DNA from: Fusibacter_C sp942493125
Lineage (GTDB): Bacteria > Bacillota > Clostridia > Peptostreptococcales > Acidaminobacteraceae
Direction of reading: 5' to 3'
Assembly: GCA_942493125.1 (NCBI GenBank)
Contig: OW818667.1
Span: 1,674,001 to 1,738,000 of the forward strand
Length of the DNA stretch: 64,000 bases
Of this stretch, positions 52,971 to 60,681 are shown piece by piece; the first letter of the stretch is position 1, and every line of letters begins with the position of its first letter. A program made the position numbers and the translations under genes. The notes below the pieces were generated by a model. That model worked only from the letters and a program-made list of their open reading frames with translations, made no database searches and had not been told where the DNA came from.

Positions 52971-53129
52971 TTACTTAAGTGGTTCAAACATGTCTTTGCC
53001 AACGCCGCAAAGTGGGCATACCCAATCTTCTGGGATGTCTTCAAAAGATGTACCTGGTGCGATGCCACCATCTGGATCGCCGAGTTCTGGATCATAAACA
53101 TAACCACATGCTACACATTCATACTTCAT
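52971..53129 (-). CDS. Rubredoxin
   Basis: Small one-iron electron carrier of 52 residues: MKYECVACGYVYDPELG at the start and CPLCGVGKDMF near the end supply the four Cys ligands; the conserved Gly/Pro/Trp core (PDGGIAPGTSFEDIPEDW) is complete. AAGGAG lies before the ATG at 53129. First gene of the PerR operon. It is the expected link between NADH:rubredoxin reductase (divergent, 53414) and superoxide reductase, rubrerythrin and the flavo-diiron protein. Confidence 0.97.
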   Translation of the reverse strand: MKYECVACGYVYDPELGDPDGGIAPGTSFEDIPEDWVCPLCGVGKDMFEPLK

Positions 53130-53189
53130 AATAGTCTCTCCTTATACAATTGAATTTTCTGAAATTTCTTTCAGTGTTCTGTTTTCAGA

Positions 53190-53204
53190 TTGTAATGATT
53201 ACAA
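53190..53204. promoter_or_regulatory. PerR box
   Basis: TTGTAATGATTACAA is a perfect palindrome differing from the TTATAATNATTATAA consensus by one symmetric pair. It spans about -2 to +13 of the rubredoxin-perR operon promoter, a repressing position. Confidence 0.8.
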
Positions 53205-53208
53205 ACTG

Positions 53209-53237
53209 ATAATACCATTATATTTTTTCCCTGTCAA
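53209..53237 (-). promoter_or_regulatory. Promoter of the rubredoxin-perR-dfx-ftn-rbr operon
   Basis: TTGACA (53237-53232) and TATTAT (53214-53209), spacer 17 bp; start near 53202. Confidence 0.8.
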
Positions 53238-53255
53238 CCACACAATTTCGTGTGG
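53238..53255. promoter_or_regulatory. CCACAC/GTGTGG inverted repeat
   Basis: A 6 bp inverted repeat with a 6 bp spacer directly upstream of the -35 box of the perR operon. It could be a second regulator site or a hairpin; no T-run follows. Confidence 0.35.
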
Positions 53256-53340
53256 CTTTACATGTTATACCCCCAATGTAGGTGCAATTAAACATCTTTT
53301 ACACATTAAAATCAGATTAAGTTAAAATAATCGTTTTTTT

Positions 53341-53370
53341 TTGCTTCAAGGAGAAAATAATTGGTATAAA
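53341..53370 (+). promoter_or_regulatory. Probable promoter of the NADH:rubredoxin reductase gene
   Basis: TTGCTT (53341-53346) and TATAAA (53365-53370) with an 18 bp spacer and a TGG extension before the -10 box. Confidence 0.5.
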
Positions 53371-53413
53371 AATTGTATCATAGTAACGATTCATATGAAA
53401 GGCGGAAAGAAAA

Positions 53414-54586
53414 ATGAAAGAAAAAATTATCATCATCGGCAACGGCGCAGCTGGAAACTACGCGCTAGAGGAGATTTTAAATCAACCAACTGAATTTGAC
53501 ATAACTGTTATTACGACAGAATCGGCTCCAGCTTACTTCAGACCGATGTTGTCAGAATATGTAAGTGTCACTGAAATTCCCAATCGTTTTTATATCCACG
53601 ATCAAGCGTGGTATGATACGCATGGCATAAATGTTTTGTATCAAACAGAAGTTAAATCGCTTGACACGACGAACCAACGCATCTTATTAGAAGACGATAA
53701 AACAATCGAATACGATCGACTCATCCTTTGCACAGGTAGTAAAAACTTTATCCCGCCTATGCCTGGTTCTAAAAAGGACAATGTCGTTGATCTACGGACA
53801 TTATCAGATGCGGAGATCATAAAACATAAATCGAAATCAGCCAAAAAGGTTGTTATTATAGGCGGTGGCCTTCTAGGGCTAGAACTTGGTTGGCAGCTAC
53901 GCAAACTCAACATCGACGTGACTGTTGTTGAAATGATGCAACGTTTGCTTCCAAGACAGCTCGATGAAGAAGCATCCACCTTGTTTGAGGAAAAAGTAAC
54001 TGCAACTGGCATCAAAGTCATAAAAGGTGTTCAAACGCAAGAAATCGTCGGTAATGAAGCAGCAACTGGCGTCTTACTTAGTACAGGTGAAGTACTTGAA
54101 GCGGATCTCGTCGTTTTTTCTATTGGTATACGCGCTGACGTGACGCTTGCAAGAAATGCAGGGATAAACATCGATCGCGGCATTCTAGTCGATGACTTTA
54201 TGCAAACGAGCGCAAAAAATGTCTATGCAGCTGGTGACTGTGCTGAGTTTGCAGGCATGAACTACGCGATATGGCCAGAAGCCGTCGAACAGGGCAAGGT
54301 TGCTGGTTTAAATGCTGCAGGCATCAAAGCGGTATATGAACCCGTTGTACCATTTAACATCTATCATGGCATGGATATGAGGCTCTTTTCAATCGGAGAT
54401 GTTGGCGGAAATCCAGCAAACGCCTATACGGTTCATAGAGATGGCGATGTTGAACACTTTGAAAAATACTTCTATGTGGATGACGTGCTGGTAGGTGGCA
54501 TCTTGATGGGCAATATTGCCAAGTCTGGCAAGCTTAAAAAAGCGGTCGTTGGTGGGTTAAAGCGCGCAGAATTTGAAGCCTTATAA
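53414..54586 (+). CDS. NAD(P)H:rubredoxin oxidoreductase
   Basis: FAD enzyme of 390 residues that reduces rubredoxin with NADH. FAD-binding IIIGNGAAGNYALEEI (about 5-20), NAD-binding VVIIGGGLLGLELGWQL (about 152-168) and the second FAD motif VYAAGDCAEF (about 274-283) are intact. Divergent from rubredoxin, its electron acceptor, across a 284 bp region with the PerR box. It may share PerR control, but no separate box lies by its own promoter. A GGCGG site precedes the ATG. Confidence 0.93.
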   Translation: MKEKIIIIGNGAAGNYALEEILNQPTEFDITVITTESAPAYFRPMLSEYVSVTEIPNRFYIHDQAWYDTHGINVLYQTEVKSLDTTNQRILLEDDKTIEYDRLILCTGSKNFIPPMPGSKKDNVVDLRTLSDAEIIKHKSKSAKKVVIIGGGLLGLELGWQLRKLNIDVTVVEMMQRLLPRQLDEEASTLFEEKVTATGIKVIKGVQTQEIVGNEAATGVLLSTGEVLEADLVVFSIGIRADVTLARNAGINIDRGILVDDFMQTSAKNVYAAGDCAEFAGMNYAIWPEAVEQGKVAGLNAAGIKAVYEPVVPFNIYHGMDMRLFSIGDVGGNPANAYTVHRDGDVEHFEKYFYVDDVLVGGILMGNIAKSGKLKKAVVGGLKRAEFEAL

Positions 54587-54621
54587 CGTAACAATCAGTA
54601 AGACTTATTTTTGAAAAAATC

Positions 54622-54668
54622 AAAAAGCGTAAGAAATGTCATAGTGGCATCTCTTACGCTTTTTTATG
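54622..54668 (+). terminator. Terminator after the rubredoxin reductase gene
   Basis: AAAAAGCGTAAGA and TCTTACGCTTTTT form a 13 bp stem; T-runs broken by ATGC and ACGC follow. Confidence 0.85.
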
Positions 54669-54718
54669 CTTTTTTACGCTTTTTTATATTTCTATTTATG
54701 TTTTTTACTTATATGTCT

Positions 54719-56125
54719 TTATTTCGAATTTTCTTTGATCCAATTTGCGATATCGATGATCACTTGTTCTGACACATTGCCCGCTGCTGTGTATTCTTCT
54801 GGCTTGGACATGCCTTCACCTGTCATGAATAGGTGATTTAAATCATCATAGAGTTTGTATTCGCCATCAGCTCCAAGCTCTGACTGCCACTTCTCAAATT
54901 CTGAAGCGGTGACTTGATAATCTCTTGCGCCTTGAAGGACGAGAATTGGAATATCTAGAGCTTTAGCTTCTGATACTGGGTCATACATCTTGATATCCAT
55001 CCAATACTTTGGCGATAAGCCCATGGTCTCGTTCATATTGGTTTCCAAAGTCATGGCGTCCGATGAAATTAGGTCTGCTGCTTTTTTGATGCTTTCTAGT
55101 TGTTCTTTGTCACTATCGCTCATCGAGCCATCGAGACCAAGTAGATATTCATATTGTTTGACAATGAGATTTTGAAGCGGTGTCACATTGCTTGCCATGA
55201 GTGCAATTCCGGCCACCAAATCATTGTCTTTAGCGATTCTCGGTGCTTGATTGCCACCAAGTGAATGGCCTACAACGTAGATATTATCCGCATCGATGCC
55301 CTCATATGTCGATAAAAATTCTACAGCATATTTGGCATCGTCTATGACTTCGTCATAAATCGTGAAGTCTGCCACAAGTGCAGGATCGCTAAATTTATCT
55401 ATATGTGTAAACGTTCTCTTGTCATATCTTAAGACGGCTATCCCCTGTTTGATCAAGCCACTGGCAATATCTTTAAATGGTTTGTTGCCATAGATGGATT
55501 CATTGCGATCATTTGGACCTGACCCGTGAACGAGCACGACAACTGGATAAGGGCCTGCATCACCTTCAGGGATACTGAGCGTGCCTTCAATTAGAAAATC
55601 AGCTTCGCCAAAGCTTACTTCAGTTTCAACAGCGCCTTTGACCTCTCCATCAAAATAATCTTCAACGGAAGAAATTTCTTGATAGTTAAATCCAGCGATC
55701 TTACCGTCAAATGTGAAAACGACATTATAAGCTAAATCTTTGTTTTCATGATTGGCACCTATAGTGACGATGTGGTATTCTTCATTTTGTTGGCTCTTGA
55801 TGCCATGAGTATCTATAAATGAACCATAAGCTTGTAAAAGCTGTTTAGAGATTTCTTCCATTGCCGCGATTGTAAACTGTTCTTTCATAGCATCCACGTA
55901 GTCATAGTCCGCTAAAACGGCTTCAAATGACCCACTTTGAAAATCATTCAAAAATTTTGTTGCAATGCCTTCGGCATCAAAATCGATTTCTTTGAGCGCT
56001 GCGTTTGTAGTTGCTTCTGTAGAGGTCTCTGTCGTCGCTTCATCGCCATTTTTTGACCCGCATGCAGTTAATGAAAGCATTGCGGCTATTACGGTTATAA
56101 CGATTATCATGCGTTTGAATTTCAT
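54719..56125 (-). CDS. Lipoprotein alpha/beta hydrolase with DUF3887 domain
   Basis: 468 residues. The signal peptide ends at LSLTAC (Cys22), so it is anchored outside the membrane. A Thr/Glu linker leads to a DUF3887-like domain (about 45-145), and then an alpha/beta hydrolase domain (about 165-468) with oxyanion segment LVHGSGPNDRNE, nucleophile elbow GHSLGG, acid GARDYQV and His in LNHLFMTG. Likely an esterase or peptidase on small acyl compounds; substrate unknown. Transcribed alone. Confidence 0.9.
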   Translation of the reverse strand: MKFKRMIIVITVIAAMLSLTACGSKNGDEATTETSTEATTNAALKEIDFDAEGIATKFLNDFQSGSFEAVLADYDYVDAMKEQFTIAAMEEISKQLLQAYGSFIDTHGIKSQQNEEYHIVTIGANHENKDLAYNVVFTFDGKIAGFNYQEISSVEDYFDGEVKGAVETEVSFGEADFLIEGTLSIPEGDAGPYPVVVLVHGSGPNDRNESIYGNKPFKDIASGLIKQGIAVLRYDKRTFTHIDKFSDPALVADFTIYDEVIDDAKYAVEFLSTYEGIDADNIYVVGHSLGGNQAPRIAKDNDLVAGIALMASNVTPLQNLIVKQYEYLLGLDGSMSDSDKEQLESIKKAADLISSDAMTLETNMNETMGLSPKYWMDIKMYDPVSEAKALDIPILVLQGARDYQVTASEFEKWQSELGADGEYKLYDDLNHLFMTGEGMSKPEEYTAAGNVSEQVIIDIANWIKENSK

Positions 56126-56284
56126 AGCTTATTCTCCTCACTTATAACTGTCAATTTATTGGAATTATGTAGTTTCCTAATCTATCATACACCAAAAGCC
56201 CATAGAATAAAAGCCCAGAACGGTTAGGATATCAACATCCGACTTTCTGGGCTTCTAACAATTTCGACTTATTTTGTATAGTTG

Positions 56285-56548
56285 TTACTTCGTATAGTTG
56301 AAAATCAATTTGATCAGCTCTTCCATTTTTTCTTTGTCCATTTTTTCATCTTCGACAAAGCACTGAGAAGCATGTGATTCCATGATAGCAAGGCCGACTT
56401 TATGGATGGACTGTTTGACTGCGGCGACTTGAACGAGAATTTCGTCACAGTTTTTATCGGATTCCACCATATTCTCGATGCCCTGTATATGGCCTTTTAT
56501 GGTCTTGAGACGATTGATTATTTTCTTTTTTTGATCTTGATCTGCCAT
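56285..56548 (-). CDS. CsoR/FrmR family repressor
   Basis: 87-residue all-helical repressor of the CsoR/RcnR/CstR family. The sensing triad Cys-His-Cys typical of copper CsoR appears as NCDEIL and ESHASQC, whereas persulfide-sensing CstR has the two Cys without need of the His. The neighbour is a persulfide-metabolism fusion protein, so a sulfur signal is as likely as copper. ATG 56548 with GGAGGG was chosen; it lies 12 bp behind the fusion gene. A C4/G4 palindrome at 59735 could be one of its sites. Confidence 0.88.
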   Translation of the reverse strand: MADQDQKKKIINRLKTIKGHIQGIENMVESDKNCDEILVQVAAVKQSIHKVGLAIMESHASQCFVEDEKMDKEKMEELIKLIFNYTK

Positions 56549-56560
56549 GGTACCCTCCAT

Positions 56561-59056
56561 TTAGATAAACAGACTCATGTTGGAATCTTCCGCAGCGCCT
56601 AGCATCGATGCCACGCCGCCAAACTCTACGCCGTCAATCAACTCTGCCTCTGTGATGCCCATCAAATCCATAGACATGTTACAAGCCACCATTCTGACGC
56701 CATTATCCATTGCCATTTTAAGAAGGGTTTCCAAAGAATCGACGTTGTGTTTTTTCATGACAAGTCGAATCATTTTTGGTCCCATGCCCATCATGTTCAT
56801 CTTTGAAAGTCCAAGTCGCTTTGTTCCTCTTGGCATCATGCTGCTGAACATCCACGCCAAGAAATCTTTCTTTGCGCTGACTTTCTCGTCACGTCTCAAG
56901 ATGTTGAGTCCCCAGAATGTGTAGAACAAGGTCACTTTTTTGCCCATTGATGCCGCACCATTGGCTATGATCAGCGACGCAATCGCCTTATCGAGTTCTC
57001 CGCTAAAGATGATCATCGTTTTATCGTCTTTCACTTCTACCGGTGTTTGTGTTTTAACTTTTCTGCCCTTTCGAACGCGTGCATAAAATGCTTTGTCTTC
57101 TTTTCCAGAATCAAGCAGTGTATTGTTCGTCTTTTCGCACCACACACCTATGTCGTTCATAAAGCCTGGATCTGTCGCCTTGATTTCTAAGATGTCACCA
57201 GGGTTCATAACTTCTAGCGCTTTATGGACTTGCATGATTGGACCAGGACACTGTAGGCCACATGCATTGACTTTAATGATTTGGGCGTTGGCGTCATCTT
57301 GAGCATCTTGATATTTATCATCTCGCTCAACATCGCCTGTTTCCGAAATGTGAACCTCTGCTTGAGTCAAACTACCACCACATGCATCGCCATTGTCTTG
57401 GCAAAGCACTGTCGAATACGTGTTAAAACCGCCAATCATGTTGTAGACATTTTCAAAGCCGTTTTGCATGAGAATTCTAGCTGCAGCATGACCGCGAATA
57501 CCGACTGCACAATACACGACATAGGTTTTTGTCTTGTCGAGTTCAATCATGCGTGCTCTGAGTTGATCCACTGGTATATTGATTGAGTTTGGTATGAAGC
57601 CCATCTCCCTTTCCATCGGTTCTCTAACGTCGAGGATGAGAATGCTAGGATCCATATCTTTAAATTCATGCCATTGAAATGGCTTAGTGATACCTTTCAG
57701 AATATTCTCCCCAACGAAGCCAGCCATATTGACTGGATCTTTTGCGGAAGAGTAAGGTGGTGCATATGCGAGCTCAAGCTCTGCCAAGTCGTAAACTGTC
57801 GCACCAAATCTGATGGCTGTCGCAATGACATCAACGCGTTTTTCTACGCCGTCATAGCCGATGTTTTGAGCACCAAGCACTTTACCTGTCATGTCGAAGA
57901 TCACTTTTAATGTCATCTGAAGTGCGCCAGGATAATAGCCCGCATGTGAATTTGGATGTACGAGTACAGTATAGTAATCAACGCCATAGACTTTGCCTTC
58001 GCGTTTTAACGTCTTTTCGTTGATACCGGTTGCGGCAACTGTCAAATCAAATACTTTTGCCACGGACGTTCCCATTGACCCCTTAAAGGGTACTTTTTTA
58101 CCTGAAACGTTGTCCGCACAAATTCTGCCTTGCTTATTCGCTGGTCCCGCGAGTGGAATCATCGTCTTGGTCCCGCTGATGAATTCAGTTACTTCAACTG
58201 CATCTCCGATGGCATAAATACTAGGATCTGAAGTGACCATATATTGATCGACGACGATGCCACTTCTAGCATTCACCTCTAAACCTGCATTTTTTGCAAG
58301 TTCACTCTGTGGACGAATGCCTATAGAGAGTATGACCATGTCCACTTCAAGTTGCTTGCCACTTTGAAGGGATATTTTAGATAGGCCGTTGTGATACTCA
58401 AAAGATTTGACGCCATCTCCGAGGTAAAGGCCAACTTTTTTTGATTTCATATGCTTGTGGACAATTTGAGCCATTTCAAAGTCGACTGGTGCCATAACTT
58501 GATCTGCCATCTCGACGACCGATACTTGCATGCCGAGATCATGAAGGTTTTCGGCCATCTCAAGTCCGATGAAACCACCACCTATGACTGCTACTGTTTT
58601 AGGCTTTACATTGTCTACGAAACTTTTAATTCTATCGACATCTGGAATATTCCATAGTGAAAATATATTTGGCGCATCTATACCAGGAATCGGCGGCTTT
58701 AGTGGCGTTGAACCCGGTGAAAGAATGAGTGTGTCATAGCTTTCTTCATAGACGCGATTGTTTGGAATATCTTTAATTTCAACTACTTTTCTTTCCCTGT
58801 TGATGTTAAGCACTTCATTTTCAACGCGTACATCAATGTTGAAACGGGCGTGCATGCCTTCAGGTGTTTGAACTAAGAGTGCGCTTCTCTCTGCAATTGA
58901 TCCACCGATATAATACGGTAGTCCACAATTTGCAAATGAAATGTATGGTCCTCGTTCGAGCATGATGATTTCAGCTTGTTCATCCATTCTTCTGAGTCTT
59001 GCAGCTGCACTTGCACCACCTGCGACCCCACCGACAATAATTACTTTCTTGGCCAT
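56561..59056 (-). CDS. CoA-disulfide reductase / rhodanese / TusA / DsrE fusion protein
   Basis: 831 residues joining four sulfur-transfer modules. Residues 1-450: FAD/NAD disulfide reductase with redox Cys44 (SFANCGLPYY). About 470-560: rhodanese with active Cys in VVYCAVGIRGHAA. About 600-675: TusA-like domain with ACGLQCPGPIMQ. About 685-831: DsrE-type domain with Cys in VACNMSMDLMGI. All four catalytic Cys are present. Such proteins reduce CoA-persulfides and polysulfides and pass sulfane sulfur along the chain. Followed by a CsoR-family gene. A 7 bp inverted repeat (59103-59128) overlaps its promoter. Confidence 0.93.
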   Translation of the reverse strand: MAKKVIIVGGVAGGASAAARLRRMDEQAEIIMLERGPYISFANCGLPYYIGGSIAERSALLVQTPEGMHARFNIDVRVENEVLNINRERKVVEIKDIPNNRVYEESYDTLILSPGSTPLKPPIPGIDAPNIFSLWNIPDVDRIKSFVDNVKPKTVAVIGGGFIGLEMAENLHDLGMQVSVVEMADQVMAPVDFEMAQIVHKHMKSKKVGLYLGDGVKSFEYHNGLSKISLQSGKQLEVDMVILSIGIRPQSELAKNAGLEVNARSGIVVDQYMVTSDPSIYAIGDAVEVTEFISGTKTMIPLAGPANKQGRICADNVSGKKVPFKGSMGTSVAKVFDLTVAATGINEKTLKREGKVYGVDYYTVLVHPNSHAGYYPGALQMTLKVIFDMTGKVLGAQNIGYDGVEKRVDVIATAIRFGATVYDLAELELAYAPPYSSAKDPVNMAGFVGENILKGITKPFQWHEFKDMDPSILILDVREPMEREMGFIPNSINIPVDQLRARMIELDKTKTYVVYCAVGIRGHAAARILMQNGFENVYNMIGGFNTYSTVLCQDNGDACGGSLTQAEVHISETGDVERDDKYQDAQDDANAQIIKVNACGLQCPGPIMQVHKALEVMNPGDILEIKATDPGFMNDIGVWCEKTNNTLLDSGKEDKAFYARVRKGRKVKTQTPVEVKDDKTMIIFSGELDKAIASLIIANGAASMGKKVTLFYTFWGLNILRRDEKVSAKKDFLAWMFSSMMPRGTKRLGLSKMNMMGMGPKMIRLVMKKHNVDSLETLLKMAMDNGVRMVACNMSMDLMGITEAELIDGVEFGGVASMLGAAEDSNMSLFI

Positions 59057-59102
59057 TCTATCCTCCAGCTTTTCTGTAAATTATAATTCATGCTTATTTG
59101 TT

Positions 59103-59128
59103 GAGGAAATTGCATATACACTTTCCTC
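59103..59128. promoter_or_regulatory. Inverted repeat GAGGAAA-N12-TTTCCTC before the fusion gene
   Basis: Its distal arm lies 17 bp before TATAAT (minus strand, near 59081-59086), in the -35 position, where no normal -35 hexamer is seen. This suggests an operator or activator site. Confidence 0.45.
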
Positions 59129-59160
59129 TGATTATGATTTTTTTCACAAACATAACCAAT

Positions 59161-59182
59161 AAAAAAGCCCTATGTGGGCTTA
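59161..59182 (-). terminator. Terminator after the glutaredoxin gene
   Basis: AAGCCC and GGGCTT around a short loop, then TTTTTT on the minus strand; it overlaps the stop region of the gene. Confidence 0.7.
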
Positions 59183-59410
59183 TAAACCTAATAATTCATC
59201 AAGTTTCGCTTTGTCAAATCCTTGAATGACTTCATCTTCAACGTAGATGACTGGAACGCCCATAAAGCCTTTAGACATGAGGTCTTTTCTAGCTTCAAGG
59301 TCAGTTGATACGTTTTTTTCAGTGTATTCAACGTTGTTCTCGTTGAAATATTCTTTCGCCATTGTACAATAGCCACATGTGTTGCTTGAATAAATTACTA
59401 CATTTTTCAT
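59180..59410 (-). CDS. Glutaredoxin family thiol-redox protein
   Basis: 76 residues of the short NrdH/Grx type: redox motif CGYC at 12-15, cis-Pro in MGVPVIYVED and the terminal helix GFDKAKLDELLG. No reductase partner nearby. It lies 26 bp behind the hesB-like selenoprotein candidate in the same transcript, so a role in reducing that protein or its FeS cluster assembly is possible (inference). GGAGG lies about 9 bp before the ATG. Confidence 0.92.
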   Translation of the reverse strand: MKNVVIYSSNTCGYCTMAKEYFNENNVEYTEKNVSTDLEARKDLMSKGFMGVPVIYVEDEVIQGFDKAKLDELLGL

Positions 59411-59436
59411 AAGTTAATCCTCCATAAAGTTAATAT

Positions 59437-59724
59437 TTAGCATTTTGAGCCATAATTTAAAGCTTGAATATAGAATCCTCTAGCCAAGAAGAAATGGGTA
59501 TAGTCGATCCTGAATCCTACAAATTTTTCAATCAACATCTCCTGTACCAATATCTTGATACCCTTGTATTCTTCAATATAATCATCCGATTCTTGTTCAC
59601 CCGGAACAAGTGCAAAAGTTGGACCACCTCAGCCATAGGCGACGATGGTAATTCTATAAGTCGATCTTTTTTCTAGATCGCCAACTAATTTATTAATTGC
59701 CGTTTCACTTAAAGCTATCTTCAA
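59437..59724 (-). CDS. HesB/IscA-like protein with in-frame UGA (candidate selenoprotein)
   Basis: Read through one TGA at 59631-59629, the frame gives 95 residues: a KIALSETAINKLV start, RITIVAYG-U-GGPTFALVPGEQ around the UGA (residue 32), LVQEMLIEKFVGFRIDY and a final Cys. U-GGP takes the place of the first conserved Cys of HesB/IscA proteins (GCGGPxF), and HesB-like selenoproteins are a known family. An 18-base gap behind the UGA leads to a 7 bp stem with loop CGGGU, as in bacterial SECIS elements. The start is TTG 59724 after GGAGG. A terminal Cys is kept. A pseudogene is the alternative, but both halves are well conserved. Confidence 0.85.
59592..59610 (-). other. SECIS-like hairpin
   Basis: CUUGUUC and GAACAAG pair perfectly around CGGGU, 18 bases behind the UGA; the loop begins 25 bases behind it and contains the G-rich GGGU expected for SelB binding. 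Confidence 0.7.
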
Positions 59725-59734
59725 ATTATCCTCC

Positions 59735-59751
59735 ACCCCCCGCATAGGGGT
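59735..59751. promoter_or_regulatory. C4/G4 palindrome resembling a CsoR-family operator
   Basis: ACCCC-TATGCGG-GGGGT on the minus strand lies just downstream of the predicted start (about 59758), between promoter and ribosome site. CsoR and CstR operators are G/C-run palindromes of this kind; a CsoR-family gene is 3 kb away. Confidence 0.45.
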
Positions 59752-59764
59752 TTGTTGTAATTTA

Positions 59765-59793
59765 ATCATACCTTTACAGACTGTTTTTGTCAA
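59765..59793 (-). promoter_or_regulatory. Promoter of the hesB-like/glutaredoxin operon
   Basis: TTGACA (59793-59788) and TATGAT (59770-59765) with a 17 bp spacer. It lies outside the UGA-containing gene and supports the TTG start at 59724. Confidence 0.75.
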
Positions 59794-59814
59794 TCCAAAA
59801 AGCTGTAAACTGTT

Positions 59815-60076
59815 TGTGAACAAGTTGCCCACAAGTTGTCCACAAAATCTGTTGATTTATGTAAACACAGAATAACCTGACTAATCCGATGACTAAAACG
59901 TATGTGAACAAATTGTAACGAAATGTCGAACATTTGTTAACAAAACATCCGATTTATTCATAAAGTCATGCCATTTTTCAAAATAAATAGGTCATAACCT
60001 ACTCACAACAAAATTAATTGTTCGGTTATGCACATTATCCACAATTTTGTCCACAATGTTTTCTTCATTATTCACA
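59815..60076. promoter_or_regulatory. Cluster of eight DnaA-box-like 9-mers upstream of recU
   Basis: Boxes: 59815 (reverse TTGTTCACA), 59825 TTGCCCACA, 59836 TTGTCCACA, 59903 (reverse TTGTTCACA), 60026 TTATGCACA, 60035 TTATCCACA, 60047 TTGTCCACA, 60068 TTATTCACA. Three match TTATNCACA exactly. The last four lie within 51 bp in one orientation. The rest of the 393 bp spacer is AT-rich, without ORF. Confidence 0.7.
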
Positions 60077-60117
60077 GGTTGACTCTTTTCTGTTAGACTT
60101 ATGCTAGGAGGGGTCTT

Positions 60118-60681
60118 ATGTGGGGGAAACGTGGGCATCGCGGAGATGCATTGGAAGATCTTTTATTTTATACAAATCAGTATTATCACCAACTTGGACT
60201 CTGTAGAGTGGACAAGGTCAGCACGCCAATAAAAGTCGTTGAAATCGATTCACAAGGGATGGTGACCAAAGGCTTTTTCGAAAAAAAATCAACGGTAGAT
60301 TTTATTGGAATCGTACAAGGTGTCTGTGTCGCATTTGATGCGAAAGAGACGAACCTTAAAAGCTTACCGCTCGGCAATATTCATGAACATCAAATAGAAT
60401 ACATGCGCGATATCGACAAACAGGGCGGACTTGCGTTTATCATCATCCATTTCAAATTCAACGATCAATATTTCTTGATGCCTTACGAGCTAATTGCACC
60501 CTACTACCATGGGCCACAAGCTTCTCAAAGACGCTCGATTCCATATAAAGCTATGGATGAACGTTTTCTAATCAAGAAAGAACGTTCGGGTAGCATACTC
60601 AATTACCTAGAGACACTCAATGTCTATGTCAAATATAAATCCGAGTTGGAGGTAAGCCGTGAAAGTATGGATCATCAATAG
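60118..60681 (+). CDS. recU: Holliday junction resolvase RecU
   Basis: Cuts four-way DNA junctions in recombination and chromosome segregation of Firmicutes. 187 residues. Signature segments: KRGHRGDALEDLL, KKSTVDFIGIVQG, FDAKETNLKSLPLGNIHEHQ (with Asp and Glu-x-Lys nuclease residues) and GGLAFIIIHF. In most Firmicutes recU stands beside a penicillin-binding protein gene; here it overlaps a phzF-like gene by 23 bp instead. The DnaA-box cluster lies directly upstream. An AGGAGGGG site precedes the ATG. Confidence 0.95.
   Translation: MWGKRGHRGDALEDLLFYTNQYYHQLGLCRVDKVSTPIKVVEIDSQGMVTKGFFEKKSTVDFIGIVQGVCVAFDAKETNLKSLPLGNIHEHQIEYMRDIDKQGGLAFIIIHFKFNDQYFLMPYELIAPYYHGPQASQRRSIPYKAMDERFLIKKERSGSILNYLETLNVYVKYKSELEVSRESMDHQ

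Noticed and set aside
59358..59370. TTGTACAA inside the glutaredoxin gene as an activator site
   Set aside because: It encodes conserved residues near the CGYC motif and is far from any sigma-54 promoter; an 8 bp palindrome in coding sequence is expected by chance.
59629..59832. Open frame of 67 codons ending at the hesB-like TGA, as a separate gene
   Set aside because: Its first 36 codons overlap the promoter and the C4/G4 palindrome, and no ribosome site precedes its start. The part from 59724 on is the N-terminus of the UGA-containing hesB-like gene.
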